Assembly: GCF_900117445.1 (NCBI RefSeq)
Contig: NZ_FPEJ01000001.1
Location: 124,001 to 188,000, forward strand
DNA from: Hyphomicrobium sp. NDB2Meth4
GTDB lineage: Bacteria > Pseudomonadota > Alphaproteobacteria > Rhizobiales > Hyphomicrobiaceae
Length of the DNA stretch: 64,000 nucleotides
Direction: 5' to 3'
The position numbers and the translations under genes are program-made. Under the pieces are notes generated by a model. The model did not search any database and was not told the DNA's origin. It was given only the letters and a program-made list of their open reading frames with translations. Shown here one piece after another: positions 1 through 9,523 of the stretch (its first letter is position 1; every line of letters starts with the position of its first letter).

Positions 1-2133
1 TGCTCCGACATCCGCACTGTTGACGGTCGCGGTGATATCGGCCGGGGCCGCCCGCCATCCGTCGAGACCGCCATCGAGAAGCGCGCTCATCACCAGCCGG
101 CCACCGCTCTGCACGCTGCCATCGATGGAAACATCTGCTGACTGCGGCAGGCGCCTGCCAAGCTCGACGGAGCCGGCAAGACGCAATGGCGTTAGCGCGG
201 AAAGCGCGTCTGCCTGACGGCGCGTTTGATCGTCAAGATCGAACAGCGCAACGAGCGTGGCGAACGCCTCCTTACTCGGCGCAGCGATGGTCCAGTGCAG
301 CGACCCGCGTGGATCCTTCATCGTTTCCGCGACGCTACCGTCGATCTCCACGTTGAGATCATTGTCGGACGCGAAAGCCGCGCGCCGCACATCGAGACGA
401 CCGCCATTGATGCCGATGTCCATGTCGACGTCGCGCAACCGGTCCTTGCCCGCCAGCAGGGACCCAGCGCGCAGCCGCAGCTGCACGTCGGTCGCAGCCG
501 GATCCAGCCAGGCGAATTTCGGCTTTTCAGGCGCAGCGTCTGCCTCGCCGCCCGCTAGCACGCGCTTCAGCCCCGCGATCCCGGCAGGCCACAACTCCTC
601 AGCGTCCATCTCGACGCCTTCGAGAGCCAGCTCGAAACGCGGTCTCTCTTTCTTGCTGTAATGCACCGCGCCTGTCATGGCGCGCCCGCCGATCTCGGCG
701 CCCGCATCGGTCAGGTCGATGGCGTTCTCGCTCATGGCGAAATCGCCCTGCAATGAAAATGGCCCCTCGTTACGCACCACCTCGGCGACGGCCTTGTCCT
801 TCACCGCCCAGTTCAGAAAGCGGGCCAGACTTGTCCCGTACAGCGTCAGGTCCCCCCTGAACGCTTGGCCCTTTGCACCCGCCGCATCGACCGCGCCGTC
901 CAGCGCGATACGCGCGCCGCCAGGCATGCCCGCGCGCAGGTTGCTGACCCCTAGCACGCCACCGTTGCGCATCACTTCGAGTTTGATGTCGCTTACCGCC
1001 TCGCCACCGAGCGTTGCCTGATCCAGGTCGAAGGCAACGCGGCTATCCGCGTTCTTCGGCAGCGCTTCCATCATCGCGAGGATGAAGTTGCGCGCAGTCT
1101 CGAACGGCGCACCGGCCGCGGACGGTTTCGCCACCCGATCGAGGTCGAGCCACCGCGACGAGAGCCCCATGTCGATCTTCAAAGCATCAGTCCACGTCGC
1201 CGTCGCCGACCCTGCAATGAGCTGCGGCTGACCGATGTGCTCGAACGAAAGCGCAATATCATCGACGCGCAGACCTTCGGAGTTGCCGTCGATCCGCGCC
1301 TTGAAATCGACGAGCGGGGCCTCCGCCTTGGCACCCGGAACAGCAGGCGCCGAAGTCAGCGCCGCTTCATCCGCAGGCAGTGTCAGCTTGGCCGTAATCT
1401 CACCGTCGACCCGCGGCTTGCCCTTGGCATCCTGCAGGCGCCCATCGATCGCATAAAGATTGGCGCCCGCGCCCGTGCCACGGACCGTCGCCTTGAACCG
1501 GATGCTCCCGTCCGCATCAGCAGCGCCGGTTGCGATGCGAACGTCGCGCGCACCATCATCCCAGACGGCGACGCCCTTGAACGAAAACGGCCCTTCGATC
1601 GATTCGGCCTTCAGCTCGCCATTGAGGCCGCCGACCTCGGCAAATCCGATGCCCTTGGGTCCATGCAGGGCAATAGTGCCATCGTTGATCTTCACCGATT
1701 GCAGCGTGACACCCGCCGGAACGAACGGCAGCGACCCGGGCGCGATCGAAAAGCTGCTCCAGTTGCCCTCGCCATTGGCATCGACCGCAAGCCGCACGAA
1801 CGGCTTCTCGAGAACGATTTCATTCGCTTCGATCACGCCCTTGAGCAGTGGCGGCGCCGACAGGCGCATGGTGAAGCTTTCGGCGCGGAAAAACGGCTCA
1901 CCCGTCGAACCGGTCGGATCGGCAATGCGCAGCTTCTCGAAGCTGACGTAGGGCGAAGGCAGGAAGCGCACGTTGACGTCCCCGCCGACGCGGACCTCGC
2001 GCCCCAGGATGCGAGTTGCCTCTTCCTCGAACACGCCCCGATAGCCATTCCAATCGACGAAATAAGGAACGGCGAACAGCGCGGCGAGGGCGAGCGAGAT
2101 CAGCCCCGCAATATAAAGAAGCCCGTTGCTCAT
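1..2133 (-). CDS. AsmA family protein (partial, C-terminus outside window)
   Basis: An open minus-strand frame runs from ATG at 2133 to the window edge (711 codons, no stop). The N-terminus has one hydrophobic segment (LLYIAGLISLALAALFAVPYF, about residues 5-24) followed by the VDWNGYRGVFEEEA and ILGREVRVGGDVNVRFLPSP patterns typical of AsmA-like proteins. The rest is beta-rich with repeated 'NGEGNW'-like stretches. AsmA/TamB-type proteins are inner-membrane anchored, extend into the periplasm and are implicated in outer-membrane lipid homeostasis. AAAGG lies about 5 nt upstream of the ATG. Several plus-strand frames across this region are shadows. The family call rests on the N-terminal pattern and overall composition. 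Confidence 0.8.
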   Translation of the reverse strand, partial: MSNGLLYIAGLISLALAALFAVPYFVDWNGYRGVFEEEATRILGREVRVGGDVNVRFLPSPYVSFEKLRIADPTGSTGEPFFRAESFTMRLSAPPLLKGVIEANEIVLEKPFVRLAVDANGEGNWSSFSIAPGSLPFVPAGVTLQSVKINDGTIALHGPKGIGFAEVGGLNGELKAESIEGPFSFKGVAVWDDGARDVRIATGAADADGSIRFKATVRGTGAGANLYAIDGRLQDAKGKPRVDGEITAKLTLPADEAALTSAPAVPGAKAEAPLVDFKARIDGNSEGLRVDDIALSFEHIGQPQLIAGSATATWTDALKIDMGLSSRWLDLDRVAKPSAAGAPFETARNFILAMMEALPKNADSRVAFDLDQATLGGEAVSDIKLEVMRNGGVLGVSNLRAGMPGGARIALDGAVDAAGAKGQAFRGDLTLYGTSLARFLNWAVKDKAVAEVVRNEGPFSLQGDFAMSENAIDLTDAGAEIGGRAMTGAVHYSKKERPRFELALEGVEMDAEELWPAGIAGLKRVLAGGEADAAPEKPKFAWLDPAATDVQLRLRAGSLLAGKDRLRDVDMDIGINGGRLDVRRAAFASDNDLNVEIDGSVAETMKDPRGSLHWTIAAPSKEAFATLVALFDLDDQTRRQADALSALTPLRLAGSVELGRRLPQSADVSIDGSVQSGGRLVMSALLDGGLDGWRAAPADITATVNSADVGA

Positions 2134-2506
2134 CTAACCTTTCAGGCACCGAATCGGTATTCGGCCCTCTCTCAAAGCAGCGTGGAGCATACCGCTCCAC
2201 AGTCCACCGGTCGGTCCCCAACAAGCCAGCAGGGCACGCGCGAGCAAATTGCGCCCGCCGCACCCCCCAGGTTTGCGCGCACTCTAACTTATTCGCGCTC
2301 GTCAGTCTTGATCGCGATCGGAGCACAATCACACGTCAGCGCAACAGAAAAATGGCGCATCGCCAAGCCTGGAAAGCGCCTCTTACCGCCCAAACATTGG
2401 GCGCAAAGCCCCGTTATGGCGGCTGTGTCCGCTGGCCCCCATATCTGATGTGGGTTGCCCGACCGCGGGCGTTGCCCGCAGAGGCCGGGTGCTATAGTCC
2501 GAAACC
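2134..2506. other. intergenic region between divergent asmA-like gene and uvrD
   Basis: These 373 bases separate two divergent genes and must hold both promoters. No convincing coding frame is visible. A perfect 6-bp GC hairpin (GCGGGC-gtt-GCCCGC) sits at 2465-2479, and a TATAGT hexamer at 2493-2498 lies only 8 nt before the uvrD ATG. I recognise no operator. Confidence 0.4.
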
Positions 2507-5041
2507 ATGGTGCACACGAGAAAACATTTGGCGAACGCGGCATCTTCGGAGGACGCGGACGAGTTGCCGTTCGACCTGCCGGCGGCCCCCGCGCAGCCTG
2601 CATCTGCAGCGCCGTTGAACGCCGGCCACGAGCCCCCATTCGACCTTCCCGAAGCAGCGCCGCCAGCGCCCGCGCCCACGGCACCGCGGCAATCGATATC
2701 CGCCCGCGCCCTGCAAAGCGCAGGCGTCGCGCCGATGGCCGCCGCGCCCTATCTCGACGGCCTCAACCCTGAACAGCGCGCCGCCGTCGAAGCCGTTGAT
2801 GGCCCCGTGCTCGTCCTCGCCGGCGCCGGTACCGGCAAGACCCGCGTTCTGACAACACGCATCGCCCACATCCTCGCCACCGGGCGCGCCTATCCCGGCC
2901 AAGTGCTCGCCGTCACGTTCACCAACAAGGCCGCGCGCGAGATGAAGGAGCGCATCGGCCTCCTCGTCGGCGGCGCTGTCGAAGGCATGCCCTGGCTCGG
3001 CACTTTCCACTCTATCGGCGTCAAGATCCTGCGCCGCCACGCCGAGCTTGTCGGCCTCAAGTCCGGCTTCACCATCCTCGACACCGACGACCAGATCCGC
3101 CTCCTGAAGCAGGTGATCGAAGCCGAGAAACTCGATAAGGACCGTTGGCCTGCGCGCCAGCTCGCTGGCCTGATCGACAGCTGGAAGAACCGCGGCTTGA
3201 CGCCCGACAAGGTTCCGGCCGGTGAGGCCTACGGCTTTGCCTCCGGCAAGGGCGCCCAGCTCTACGCCGCCTACCAGCAGCGTCTCAAAGAGCTGAACGC
3301 GTGCGATTTCGGCGATCTGCTGCTGGAGACCCTGCGCCTCTTCACCCAGCACCCCGACGTGCTCGCCGACTACCAGCGCCGCTTCCGCTACATCCTCGTC
3401 GACGAGTATCAGGACACCAACGTCGCGCAGTACCTCTGGCTGCGTCTCCTCGCCCAGGGTTCGCCCAACATCTGCTGCGTCGGCGACGACGATCAGTCGA
3501 TCTATGGCTGGCGCGGAGCCGAGGTCGACAACATCCTGCGCTTCGACAAGGACTTCCCCGGCGCGACCGTCATCCGCCTGGAACGCAACTATCGCTCCAC
3601 CGGACACATCCTCGGCGCCGCCTCCGGCCTCATCACCGCCAACACCGGACGCCTGGGCAAAACCCTCTTCACCGACGGTGACCTCGGCACCAAGGTCGCC
3701 GTCACCGCCGTCTGGGACGACGAGGAAGAAGCCCGCACAATTGGCGACGACATCGAGACGATGCAGAAGCGCTCGAACCAGCCGCTCAACGAGGTGGCGA
3801 TCCTCGTGCGCGCCTCGTTCCAGATGCGCGCCTTCGAAGACCGCTTCATCACCATGGGCATGCCCTACCGCGTGATCGGCGGCCCTCGCTTCTATGAGCG
3901 CCAGGAAATCAAGGACGCCATCGCCTACCTCGAAATCACCGCCAATCCGGCCAACGACCTGAAGTTCGAGCGCATCGTCAACGTCCCCAAGCGGGGCATC
4001 GGCGATACCTCCGTCAAGCGCGTACACGAGCTTGCCCGCGCCCGCTCCATGCCGATGTATCAGGCCGCGCAGCTCATGGCCGAAACCGAGGAGCTTCCCG
4101 GCAAGGCGCGCAAGGCGTTGGCCGATCTCATCGCCAGCTTCGAGCGTTGGCGCGGCCAGATCCGCACCATGAAGCACACTGAGCTTGCCGAGCTGATCCT
4201 CGATGAGTCCGGCTACACCGCCATGTGGCAGGCCGACAAAAGCCCGCAGGCCCAGTCGCGGCTCGAAAACCTCAAGGAACTCGTGCGCTTCATGCACGAG
4301 TTCGAGACGCTCGAAGGCTTCCTCGAGCACGTCAGCCTCGTCATGGACGTCGACCAGGCTGGCGACGGCGAGCGCGTCTCGCTGATGACGCTGCACGCCG
4401 CCAAGGGCCTCGAATTCGAGATCGTCTATCTGCCCGGCTGGGAGGAAGGCCTCTTCCCGCACCAGCGCTCCCTCGATGAAAGCGGACAGGCCGGCCTCGA
4501 AGAAGAGCGCCGTCTCGCCTACGTCGGCATTACGCGCGCCAAGCGCATCGCCAAGGTTTCCTTCGCTCAGAACCGCCGCAACCGCGGGCTCTATCAATCC
4601 GCTTTGCCCTCGCGTTTCGTCGACGAGTTGCCCGAAGCTCACGTCGAGGTGACGGAAGCCAAGATGCCTTTCGGGGGCGCCTACCAGAACTTTGGCGGCA
4701 CCTTCGGCCGTTCCGGCTATGCGAAAAGCCGCTTCGATGACGCCGAACCGTTCGAGGGCCACTACGACACGCCCGGCTGGCAGCGCGCACAAGAGCGCAC
4801 ACGTGTTGAGCCGAAGAAGTGGTCGCCTTCCGATCACCGCAAGAAGCGCGGGCCCCTCACCATCGAAGGCGAGCTTGTCGCTTCGTCCTCAGAGCCTGCG
4901 AGCTACAAGCGCGGCGAGCGTGTGCTGCACCAGAAGTTCGGTCTTGGCACTGTCACCGACGTCGACGGCAACAAACTCACCATCGAATTCGACGAAGCCG
5001 GCCGCAAACGCGTCGTCGACAGTTTCGTCGACCGCGCCTGA
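2507..5041 (+). CDS. uvrD: ATP-dependent DNA helicase, UvrD/PcrA family (SF1A)
   Basis: 844 aa SF1 3'-5' helicase that would act in nucleotide-excision and mismatch repair and in removing stalled complexes. Visible motifs: Q-motif region LNPEQRAAVEA (about 86-96), Walker A AGAGTGKT (105-112), motif II DEYQD (299-303), GDDDQSIYGWRGA (motif III), LERNYRST (motif IV), LMTLHAAKGLEF (motif V) and YVGITRAK (motif VI). The C-terminus GERVLHQKFGLG...TIEF matches the Tudor-like tail that contacts RNA polymerase in PcrA/UvrD. An N-terminal extension of about 80 residues is Pro/Ala-rich and carries PFDLP twice (21-25 and 44-48). No Shine-Dalgarno precedes the ATG. An internal Met before PYLDGLNPEQ is an alternative start giving the usual family length. 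Confidence 0.95.
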   Translation: MVHTRKHLANAASSEDADELPFDLPAAPAQPASAAPLNAGHEPPFDLPEAAPPAPAPTAPRQSISARALQSAGVAPMAAAPYLDGLNPEQRAAVEAVDGPVLVLAGAGTGKTRVLTTRIAHILATGRAYPGQVLAVTFTNKAAREMKERIGLLVGGAVEGMPWLGTFHSIGVKILRRHAELVGLKSGFTILDTDDQIRLLKQVIEAEKLDKDRWPARQLAGLIDSWKNRGLTPDKVPAGEAYGFASGKGAQLYAAYQQRLKELNACDFGDLLLETLRLFTQHPDVLADYQRRFRYILVDEYQDTNVAQYLWLRLLAQGSPNICCVGDDDQSIYGWRGAEVDNILRFDKDFPGATVIRLERNYRSTGHILGAASGLITANTGRLGKTLFTDGDLGTKVAVTAVWDDEEEARTIGDDIETMQKRSNQPLNEVAILVRASFQMRAFEDRFITMGMPYRVIGGPRFYERQEIKDAIAYLEITANPANDLKFERIVNVPKRGIGDTSVKRVHELARARSMPMYQAAQLMAETEELPGKARKALADLIASFERWRGQIRTMKHTELAELILDESGYTAMWQADKSPQAQSRLENLKELVRFMHEFETLEGFLEHVSLVMDVDQAGDGERVSLMTLHAAKGLEFEIVYLPGWEEGLFPHQRSLDESGQAGLEEERRLAYVGITRAKRIAKVSFAQNRRNRGLYQSALPSRFVDELPEAHVEVTEAKMPFGGAYQNFGGTFGRSGYAKSRFDDAEPFEGHYDTPGWQRAQERTRVEPKKWSPSDHRKKRGPLTIEGELVASSSEPASYKRGERVLHQKFGLGTVTDVDGNKLTIEFDEAGRKRVVDSFVDRA

Positions 5042-5070
5042 TTACGCCACGAGACGTCGGCTGCCGGTAG

Positions 5071-5829
5071 CTAGCCTGGCAAGGTAACGACCAGAGGCCC
5101 GTTGCGGGTCGCAACCACGGTGTGCTCGTACTGCACCGTCGGCGCCCTCGGGCTGCCGAAGAGCGTCCACGCATCTCCAGCGCGCCCGCTATCCTCCGCC
5201 CATTCCGCACCCAACGACAAAAACGGCTCGACCGTGAACACGAGCCCTTCGTTCATGATGCGCCGCTCGGATGCATCGAACCAAGTCGCAATCTCTGTAG
5301 GCTCCTCGTGCAACGAATGCCCGACGCCGTGGCTGGCGAGGTTCTGAACGAGCGTGTAGCGGTTGCGGCGTGCGAATTCGCCGATCGCCTTTCCGATGCC
5401 ACCGAGCGGCTTATCGGCACCGACCTGCCTGATACCCGTCCACATCGCTCGCCGTCCATCGCGACACAGCCGCTCGATCGACTTGGAAACCGGCGGCACG
5501 GCGAATGACGCACCCGTATCGGCGAAAACGCCATCCTTCTGCGCGGAAACGTCGATGTTGATCAGGTCGCCTTTGGCAATCCTGCGTTCGCCCGGTATGC
5601 CGTGCGCGATCTCCTCGTTGACGCTGATGCACGTGGCCCCAGGGAATCCGTAGCAGAGTTCGGGAGCAGACGTAGCCCCTGCCTTCTCCAGCAGAGCTCG
5701 GCCAAGCGCGTCCAGCTCGCCAGTGGTCATACCTGGCTCGATCGCAGCGCCCATCGCAGTGAGCGTGTTCGCGACAACGCGGCCAATCTCCTTCAGGCGA
5801 TCCAGCTCTTCTTCGTTTGAAATCGTCAT
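5071..5829 (-). CDS. map: type I methionine aminopeptidase
   Basis: 252 aa from ATG 5829 (MTISNEEELDRLKEIG), the start that aligns with the family; the frame opens further upstream without similarity. The enzyme removes the initiator Met from nascent proteins using two metal ions. The five metal ligands are recognisable: Asp in NIDVS, Asp in DTGAS, His in SHGVGHSLHEEP, Glu in TVEPF and Glu in QYEHT. It has no N-terminal zinc finger, so it is a compact type Ia form. It converges with uvrD 29 nt away. Its upstream gap towards folC contains a dispersed repeat. Confidence 0.93.
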   Translation of the reverse strand: MTISNEEELDRLKEIGRVVANTLTAMGAAIEPGMTTGELDALGRALLEKAGATSAPELCYGFPGATCISVNEEIAHGIPGERRIAKGDLINIDVSAQKDGVFADTGASFAVPPVSKSIERLCRDGRRAMWTGIRQVGADKPLGGIGKAIGEFARRNRYTLVQNLASHGVGHSLHEEPTEIATWFDASERRIMNEGLVFTVEPFLSLGAEWAEDSGRAGDAWTLFGSPRAPTVQYEHTVVATRNGPLVVTLPG

Positions 5830-5920
5830 TCGCAGCCCTGTCCGTTCCCGCGAATTGATAGCACAGGTTCGCCGCCACCCGCACATGCCGCGCCCTGTGC
5901 GACGAAGCGATCATCAGGGG

Positions 5921-5992
5921 GAGCCCGGCGCAAGCCGGCCATCAGCCCGCGAGCAGCCAGCCGCAAACAAGCTTCTCTCAGCCCGTGTCAGC
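5921..5992 (-). repeat. dispersed element, copy 1 (3' of folC)
   Basis: Directly after the folC stop codon on the minus strand lies a segment containing GCTGAGAGAAGCTTG, then TTTGCGG and GGCTGATGGCCGG. A second copy with the same blocks in the same order lies at 57655-57732, also directly after a minus-strand stop codon (trcR). The core can fold as a hairpin with an 8-nt loop; arms are imperfect here and near perfect in copy 2. It could be a transcript 3'-end structure or a REP-type mobile repeat. Confidence 0.6.
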
Positions 5993-5997
5993 AAACT

Positions 5998-7341
5998 TCA
6001 ATTAGCCTGCGGCTCGACGCCTTCCTGCAGGCCGAGCACGTGGCCGGCGAGATAAAGCGACCCGCAGATCATCACCCGCTTCGGCCCGGGCTCTACAGCA
6101 TCCGTGCGCTTCAGCGCAGAGATGATGTCATTGGCGCTCTCGGCATCGAGGCCCACTTCGCGCGCGGTCTCGGCCAGCGTCTCCGGCGCATGCGGCGCCT
6201 CGTGCGCACCCGGGATCGGCACCGTAACGACGTGGCGTGCAAGCCCACGGAACGGCGCCAGGAAACCGGCCGCATCCTTCAGCCCCATCATCCCGACGAT
6301 GAGATGCAACGGCTTTGGCGAGCGCTCTTCGAGATCGGCCAGCGTCTGCGCCAGCGCGCGCCCCGCAGCCGGATTGTGCCCGCCGTCGAGCCACAGCTCC
6401 GCGCCCGGACGAAGCAGCGACGGCAGCGGCCCGCTGTCGAGACGCTGCATGCGTGCCGGCCAGCGTGCGCTCGTCAATCCTTGCTCGATTGCGCGCTCAC
6501 CTATACCGAGGTGCGGCAGCATAGCTGCAAGGCGCAACGCCGCGGCAACAGCCGTGCCTGCGTTCACCACCTGATGACAGCCGACCAGCGACGGCAGCGG
6601 CAGGTCGAGCAGCAAATCTTCCGACTGCACGACGAGACGCCCGCGCTGCTCGTAAGCGTCGAAGTGCTCGCCCCAAACGATCAGCGGCGCGCCAACCTTC
6701 AGCGCCTCGGCGCGGATAACGTCCTCAGCTTCCGGATCCTGTTGCGCGATCACCGCCGGAACGCCGCGGCGCAGGATACCCGCCTTCTCGCCCGCGATCT
6801 TAGCTAGCGTCGCACCCAGCTTCTCCGCATGGTCGAGCGAAATGGGCGTGATCACATCCAGCGCCGGCCGCTCGACCACATTCGTCGCGTCGAGCCGCCC
6901 GCCCAGACCGACTTCCAGCAGCAGCACGTCAGCAGGATTTTCCGCGAACGCTAGGAACGCGGCAGCCGTCGTGATCTCGAATTGCGTGATGTCGTCATGC
7001 CCGTTCACCGCTTGCGCGCGCGTCAGCACGTCGACCAGCTCGGCTTCGCCGATCGGCGCCGCCTTGCCGTCCGCGCCGGCGAGTTCGATGCGCTCGTGGA
7101 AGCGAACGAGATGCGGCGACGTATAGACGTGCACGCGCGCGCCCGCCGCCTCCAGCATGGCCTTGAGATACGCCGTGACTGAGCCCTTGCCGTTGGTGCC
7201 CGCAACATGCACGACCGGCGGCAGCTTTTTTTGCGGATCGCCCAGCTTTGCGAGCAGCCGCTCGACGCGGCCGAGCGACAGATCGATCAGCAGCGGGTGC
7301 AACAGCTTCATTTCGGCGAGGAGCTTTGCGCTCGTCGGCAT
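5998..7341 (-). CDS. folC: bifunctional folylpolyglutamate synthase / dihydrofolate synthase
   Basis: 447 aa Mur-ligase-fold enzyme that adds glutamate to dihydropteroate and to folates. The ATP loop is GTNGKGS (48-54); ITPISLDH and IAGEKAGIL are the conserved ATP/folate-site segments, and LWLDGGHNPAAGRAL is the C-terminal domain signature. ATG 7341 (MPTSAKLLAEM) is chosen because GGAGGG stands just upstream and it matches the family N-terminus; the frame extends to 7413. It follows accD with about a 100-nt gap, the conserved alphaproteobacterial accD-folC pair, and is probably the last gene of the trpFBA-accD-folC unit. Confidence 0.93.
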   Translation of the reverse strand: MPTSAKLLAEMKLLHPLLIDLSLGRVERLLAKLGDPQKKLPPVVHVAGTNGKGSVTAYLKAMLEAAGARVHVYTSPHLVRFHERIELAGADGKAAPIGEAELVDVLTRAQAVNGHDDITQFEITTAAAFLAFAENPADVLLLEVGLGGRLDATNVVERPALDVITPISLDHAEKLGATLAKIAGEKAGILRRGVPAVIAQQDPEAEDVIRAEALKVGAPLIVWGEHFDAYEQRGRLVVQSEDLLLDLPLPSLVGCHQVVNAGTAVAAALRLAAMLPHLGIGERAIEQGLTSARWPARMQRLDSGPLPSLLRPGAELWLDGGHNPAAGRALAQTLADLEERSPKPLHLIVGMMGLKDAAGFLAPFRGLARHVVTVPIPGAHEAPHAPETLAETAREVGLDAESANDIISALKRTDAVEPGPKRVMICGSLYLAGHVLGLQEGVEPQAN

Positions 7342-7441
7342 CGGGCCCTCCGCCGCTAAGCTCGGCGCGCCAGTGGTGGCGGATTGAGCAGCTGTCCCCC
7401 GGCACTGAACCACCCGGGAGACCGCAATGGGTTAGCAGACA

Positions 7442-8524
7442 TCAATGCTGTCTGTCTTTGGGAAGCGAACGCTTCGTCGCCTCCTCGGTGCCGCCTTCGC
7501 TTTCGTGATGCTCGATGCGCGCCGGATCGAAACGCTCCTCCGGCTCGACGATCTCCGGCTCGATCACCTGCACCGTTGTGGTGCGCGTGGTGATGAGGTG
7601 AGCTTCGCTGGCGTTGCCATTGAGGTGCGTCTTGCCGTTGAGCTTCTTCTTGTCGACGTGCTTCGAGGGCTGCTGGTGCATCAACAGATGGCAGATCCGG
7701 CTCAGCGTCTCGCGCATCTGATGGCGATGCACGACCATGTCGATCATGCCATGCGCCAGGAGGTATTCGGCGCGCTGGAAGCCCTCCGGCAGGTTCTCGC
7801 GGATCGTCTGCTGGATCACGCGCGGTCCGGCAAAGCAGATCAGCGCGCCCGGCTCCGCAATGTGGATGTCGCCCAGCATCGCGTAAGATGCCGTCACGCC
7901 ACCGGTCGTCGGATCGGTCAGCACCACGATATAGGGCAGCCCAGCTTCGCGCAGGCGCTCCACCGCAATCGTCGTGCGCGGCATCTGCATCAGAGACAGG
8001 ATGCCCTCCTGCATGCGCGCGCCGCCCGAAGCCGCAAACAGAATGAAAGGTGTCTTCTTCTCGACCGCGCGCAGCATACCGGCGATCACGCCCTCACCCG
8101 CCGCCATGCCGAGCGATCCAGCCATGAAGCGGAAGTCCTGGGCCGCCGCCACGATCTCCATACCGTCGAGCTTGCCCTCGCCGACCAGCACCGCGTCTTC
8201 CAGGTTGGTCTCGGCCTTGGCATCGCGCAGGCGGTCGGTGTAGCGCTTTTTGCCGTCGCGGAACTTCAGGGGGTCGAGCGGGACGGACGGGATCGGCACG
8301 CGCGCAAACTGGCCGCCATCGAACAGCAGCTGCAGGCGCACATCCGACGCCATGCGCATATGGTAGTCGGACCCCGGCACCACGAATTGGTTCGCCTCGA
8401 GGTCCTTGTAGAAGACCATCTGCCCGCTTTCGGGGCACTTGATCCACAGGTTGTCGGGGACCTCGCGCTTCGTCGTCAGAAAGCTGCGGATCTTCGGCCG
8501 GACGACGTTGTTAATCCAGTTCAC
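7442..8524 (-). CDS. accD: acetyl-CoA carboxylase carboxyltransferase subunit beta
   Basis: 360 aa. With AccA it transfers the carboxyl group from biotin to acetyl-CoA for fatty-acid synthesis. The crotonase-like core is clear: [48 protein letters not shown]. The N-terminal zinc ribbon normally has two CxxC pairs; here only Cys30 remains (KCPESG) and the second pair reads PGSD at 50-53. I recall this degeneration as common in Rhizobiales, so it is probably a lineage trait. A tail of about 70 residues after the core is polar, low in complexity and rich in Glu and Thr. It lies 163 nt downstream of trpA in the same orientation. Confidence 0.95.
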   Translation of the reverse strand: MNWINNVVRPKIRSFLTTKREVPDNLWIKCPESGQMVFYKDLEANQFVVPGSDYHMRMASDVRLQLLFDGGQFARVPIPSVPLDPLKFRDGKKRYTDRLRDAKAETNLEDAVLVGEGKLDGMEIVAAAQDFRFMAGSLGMAAGEGVIAGMLRAVEKKTPFILFAASGGARMQEGILSLMQMPRTTIAVERLREAGLPYIVVLTDPTTGGVTASYAMLGDIHIAEPGALICFAGPRVIQQTIRENLPEGFQRAEYLLAHGMIDMVVHRHQMRETLSRICHLLMHQQPSKHVDKKKLNGKTHLNGNASEAHLITTRTTTVQVIEPEIVEPEERFDPARIEHHESEGGTEEATKRSLPKDRQH

Positions 8525-8687
8525 GCTCTTTGGCCTCTCGACATGGCCCGACTATTCGGCAGTGTATGCTTGTATTTCAAGGGGTTCAGCCTAACACACA
8601 GGCGAGAACATCCCCCTAATTATGGCGCTTATAGGCCTCTTGCCGCACTGCGGCAACGAAGCGGTTAAACCGCGGCATCGGCTGGGC

Positions 8688-9515
8688 TCAAGCGCCCCGC
8701 ACCGCAGCCGCGAGTGCGCCAACCAAATCTAGGACAGCCGGCACCGTCTCGCTAGTGGAGCGACCATCGGCACCAAGGCTCTTCTCGATAGCACCAACAA
8801 GCGCCGAGCCAACCACGACAGCGTCGGCGACCTTGCTGAGCGCCTTCGCCTGATCGGGGCTTTTTACGCCGAAACCGACCGCGACGGGAAGGGCCGTCGA
8901 CTCTTTGATCCTCGCGATCTGCTTTTGAACATTGTTAACATTCGGGGCTGCCGAACCGGTGATCCCGGTGATCGACACGTAATAGAGGAAGCCAGAGGTG
9001 TTCTTGAGAACCGCCGGCAGCCGCCTGTCGTCGGTGGTCGGAGTGGCGAGGCGAATGAAGTTGAGCCCCTTCTCGGTGGCCGGCACGCAAAGCTCGTCGT
9101 CCGCCTCCGGCGGCAGGTCCACGACGATCAGCCCGTCGACACCAGCAGCCAGCGCGTCGGCAATGAAGGCCTCGCCCGGGTAAACGTAGATCGGGTTGTA
9201 GTAACCCATCAGCACGATCGGCGTTTCGTCGTCCTGGCGGCGAAATTCCGCGACCATAGCCAGCGTATCGCGCATTTTCTGCCCGGCCTTTAGCGCGCGC
9301 AGCGACGACGCCTGGATCGCCGGACCGTCCGCCATCGGATCGGAGAACGGCATGCCGAGTTCGATCACGTCCGCACCCGCCGCCGGCAAGCCGTTGAGGA
9401 TCTTCTTCGAGGTTTCGAGGTCCGGATCGCCCGCCGTGATGAACGTGACGAGTCCCGGCCGTCCCTCGGCTTTCAGCTTGGCGAAACGCCGATCGATGCG
9501 TGTCTCTTTGCTCAT
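8688..9515 (-). CDS. trpA: tryptophan synthase alpha chain
   Basis: 275 aa TIM barrel that cleaves indole-3-glycerol phosphate and channels indole to TrpB. Conserved features: the catalytic Glu in [16 protein letters not shown], the second acidic residue in VVDLPPEA, and the phosphate loop [12 protein letters not shown] 9515 ([18 protein letters not shown]) fits the family; 38 more codons are open upstream but run back into the repeat that separates it from trpB. No clear Shine-Dalgarno is visible. The 79-nt gap to trpB is filled by a 7-nt-periodic inverted repeat, unusual for a gene pair that is often tightly coupled. Confidence 0.95.
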   Translation of the reverse strand: MSKETRIDRRFAKLKAEGRPGLVTFITAGDPDLETSKKILNGLPAAGADVIELGMPFSDPMADGPAIQASSLRALKAGQKMRDTLAMVAEFRRQDDETPIVLMGYYNPIYVYPGEAFIADALAAGVDGLIVVDLPPEADDELCVPATEKGLNFIRLATPTTDDRRLPAVLKNTSGFLYYVSITGITGSAAPNVNNVQKQIARIKESTALPVAVGFGVKSPDQAKALSKVADAVVVGSALVGAIEKSLGADGRSTSETVPAVLDLVGALAAAVRGA

Positions 9516-9523
9516 GCGTGAGA

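Noticed and set aside
1-2133. Several plus-strand frames of 60-400 codons
   Set aside because: All are antisense to the AsmA-like gene, whose minus-strand frame is open for all 711 codons and gives sensible protein.
2492-4837. 781-codon minus-strand open frame opposite uvrD
   Set aside because: It lies wholly antisense to the uvrD helicase, whose motifs are complete. Long antisense frames are expected at this GC content, and its translation has no family character.
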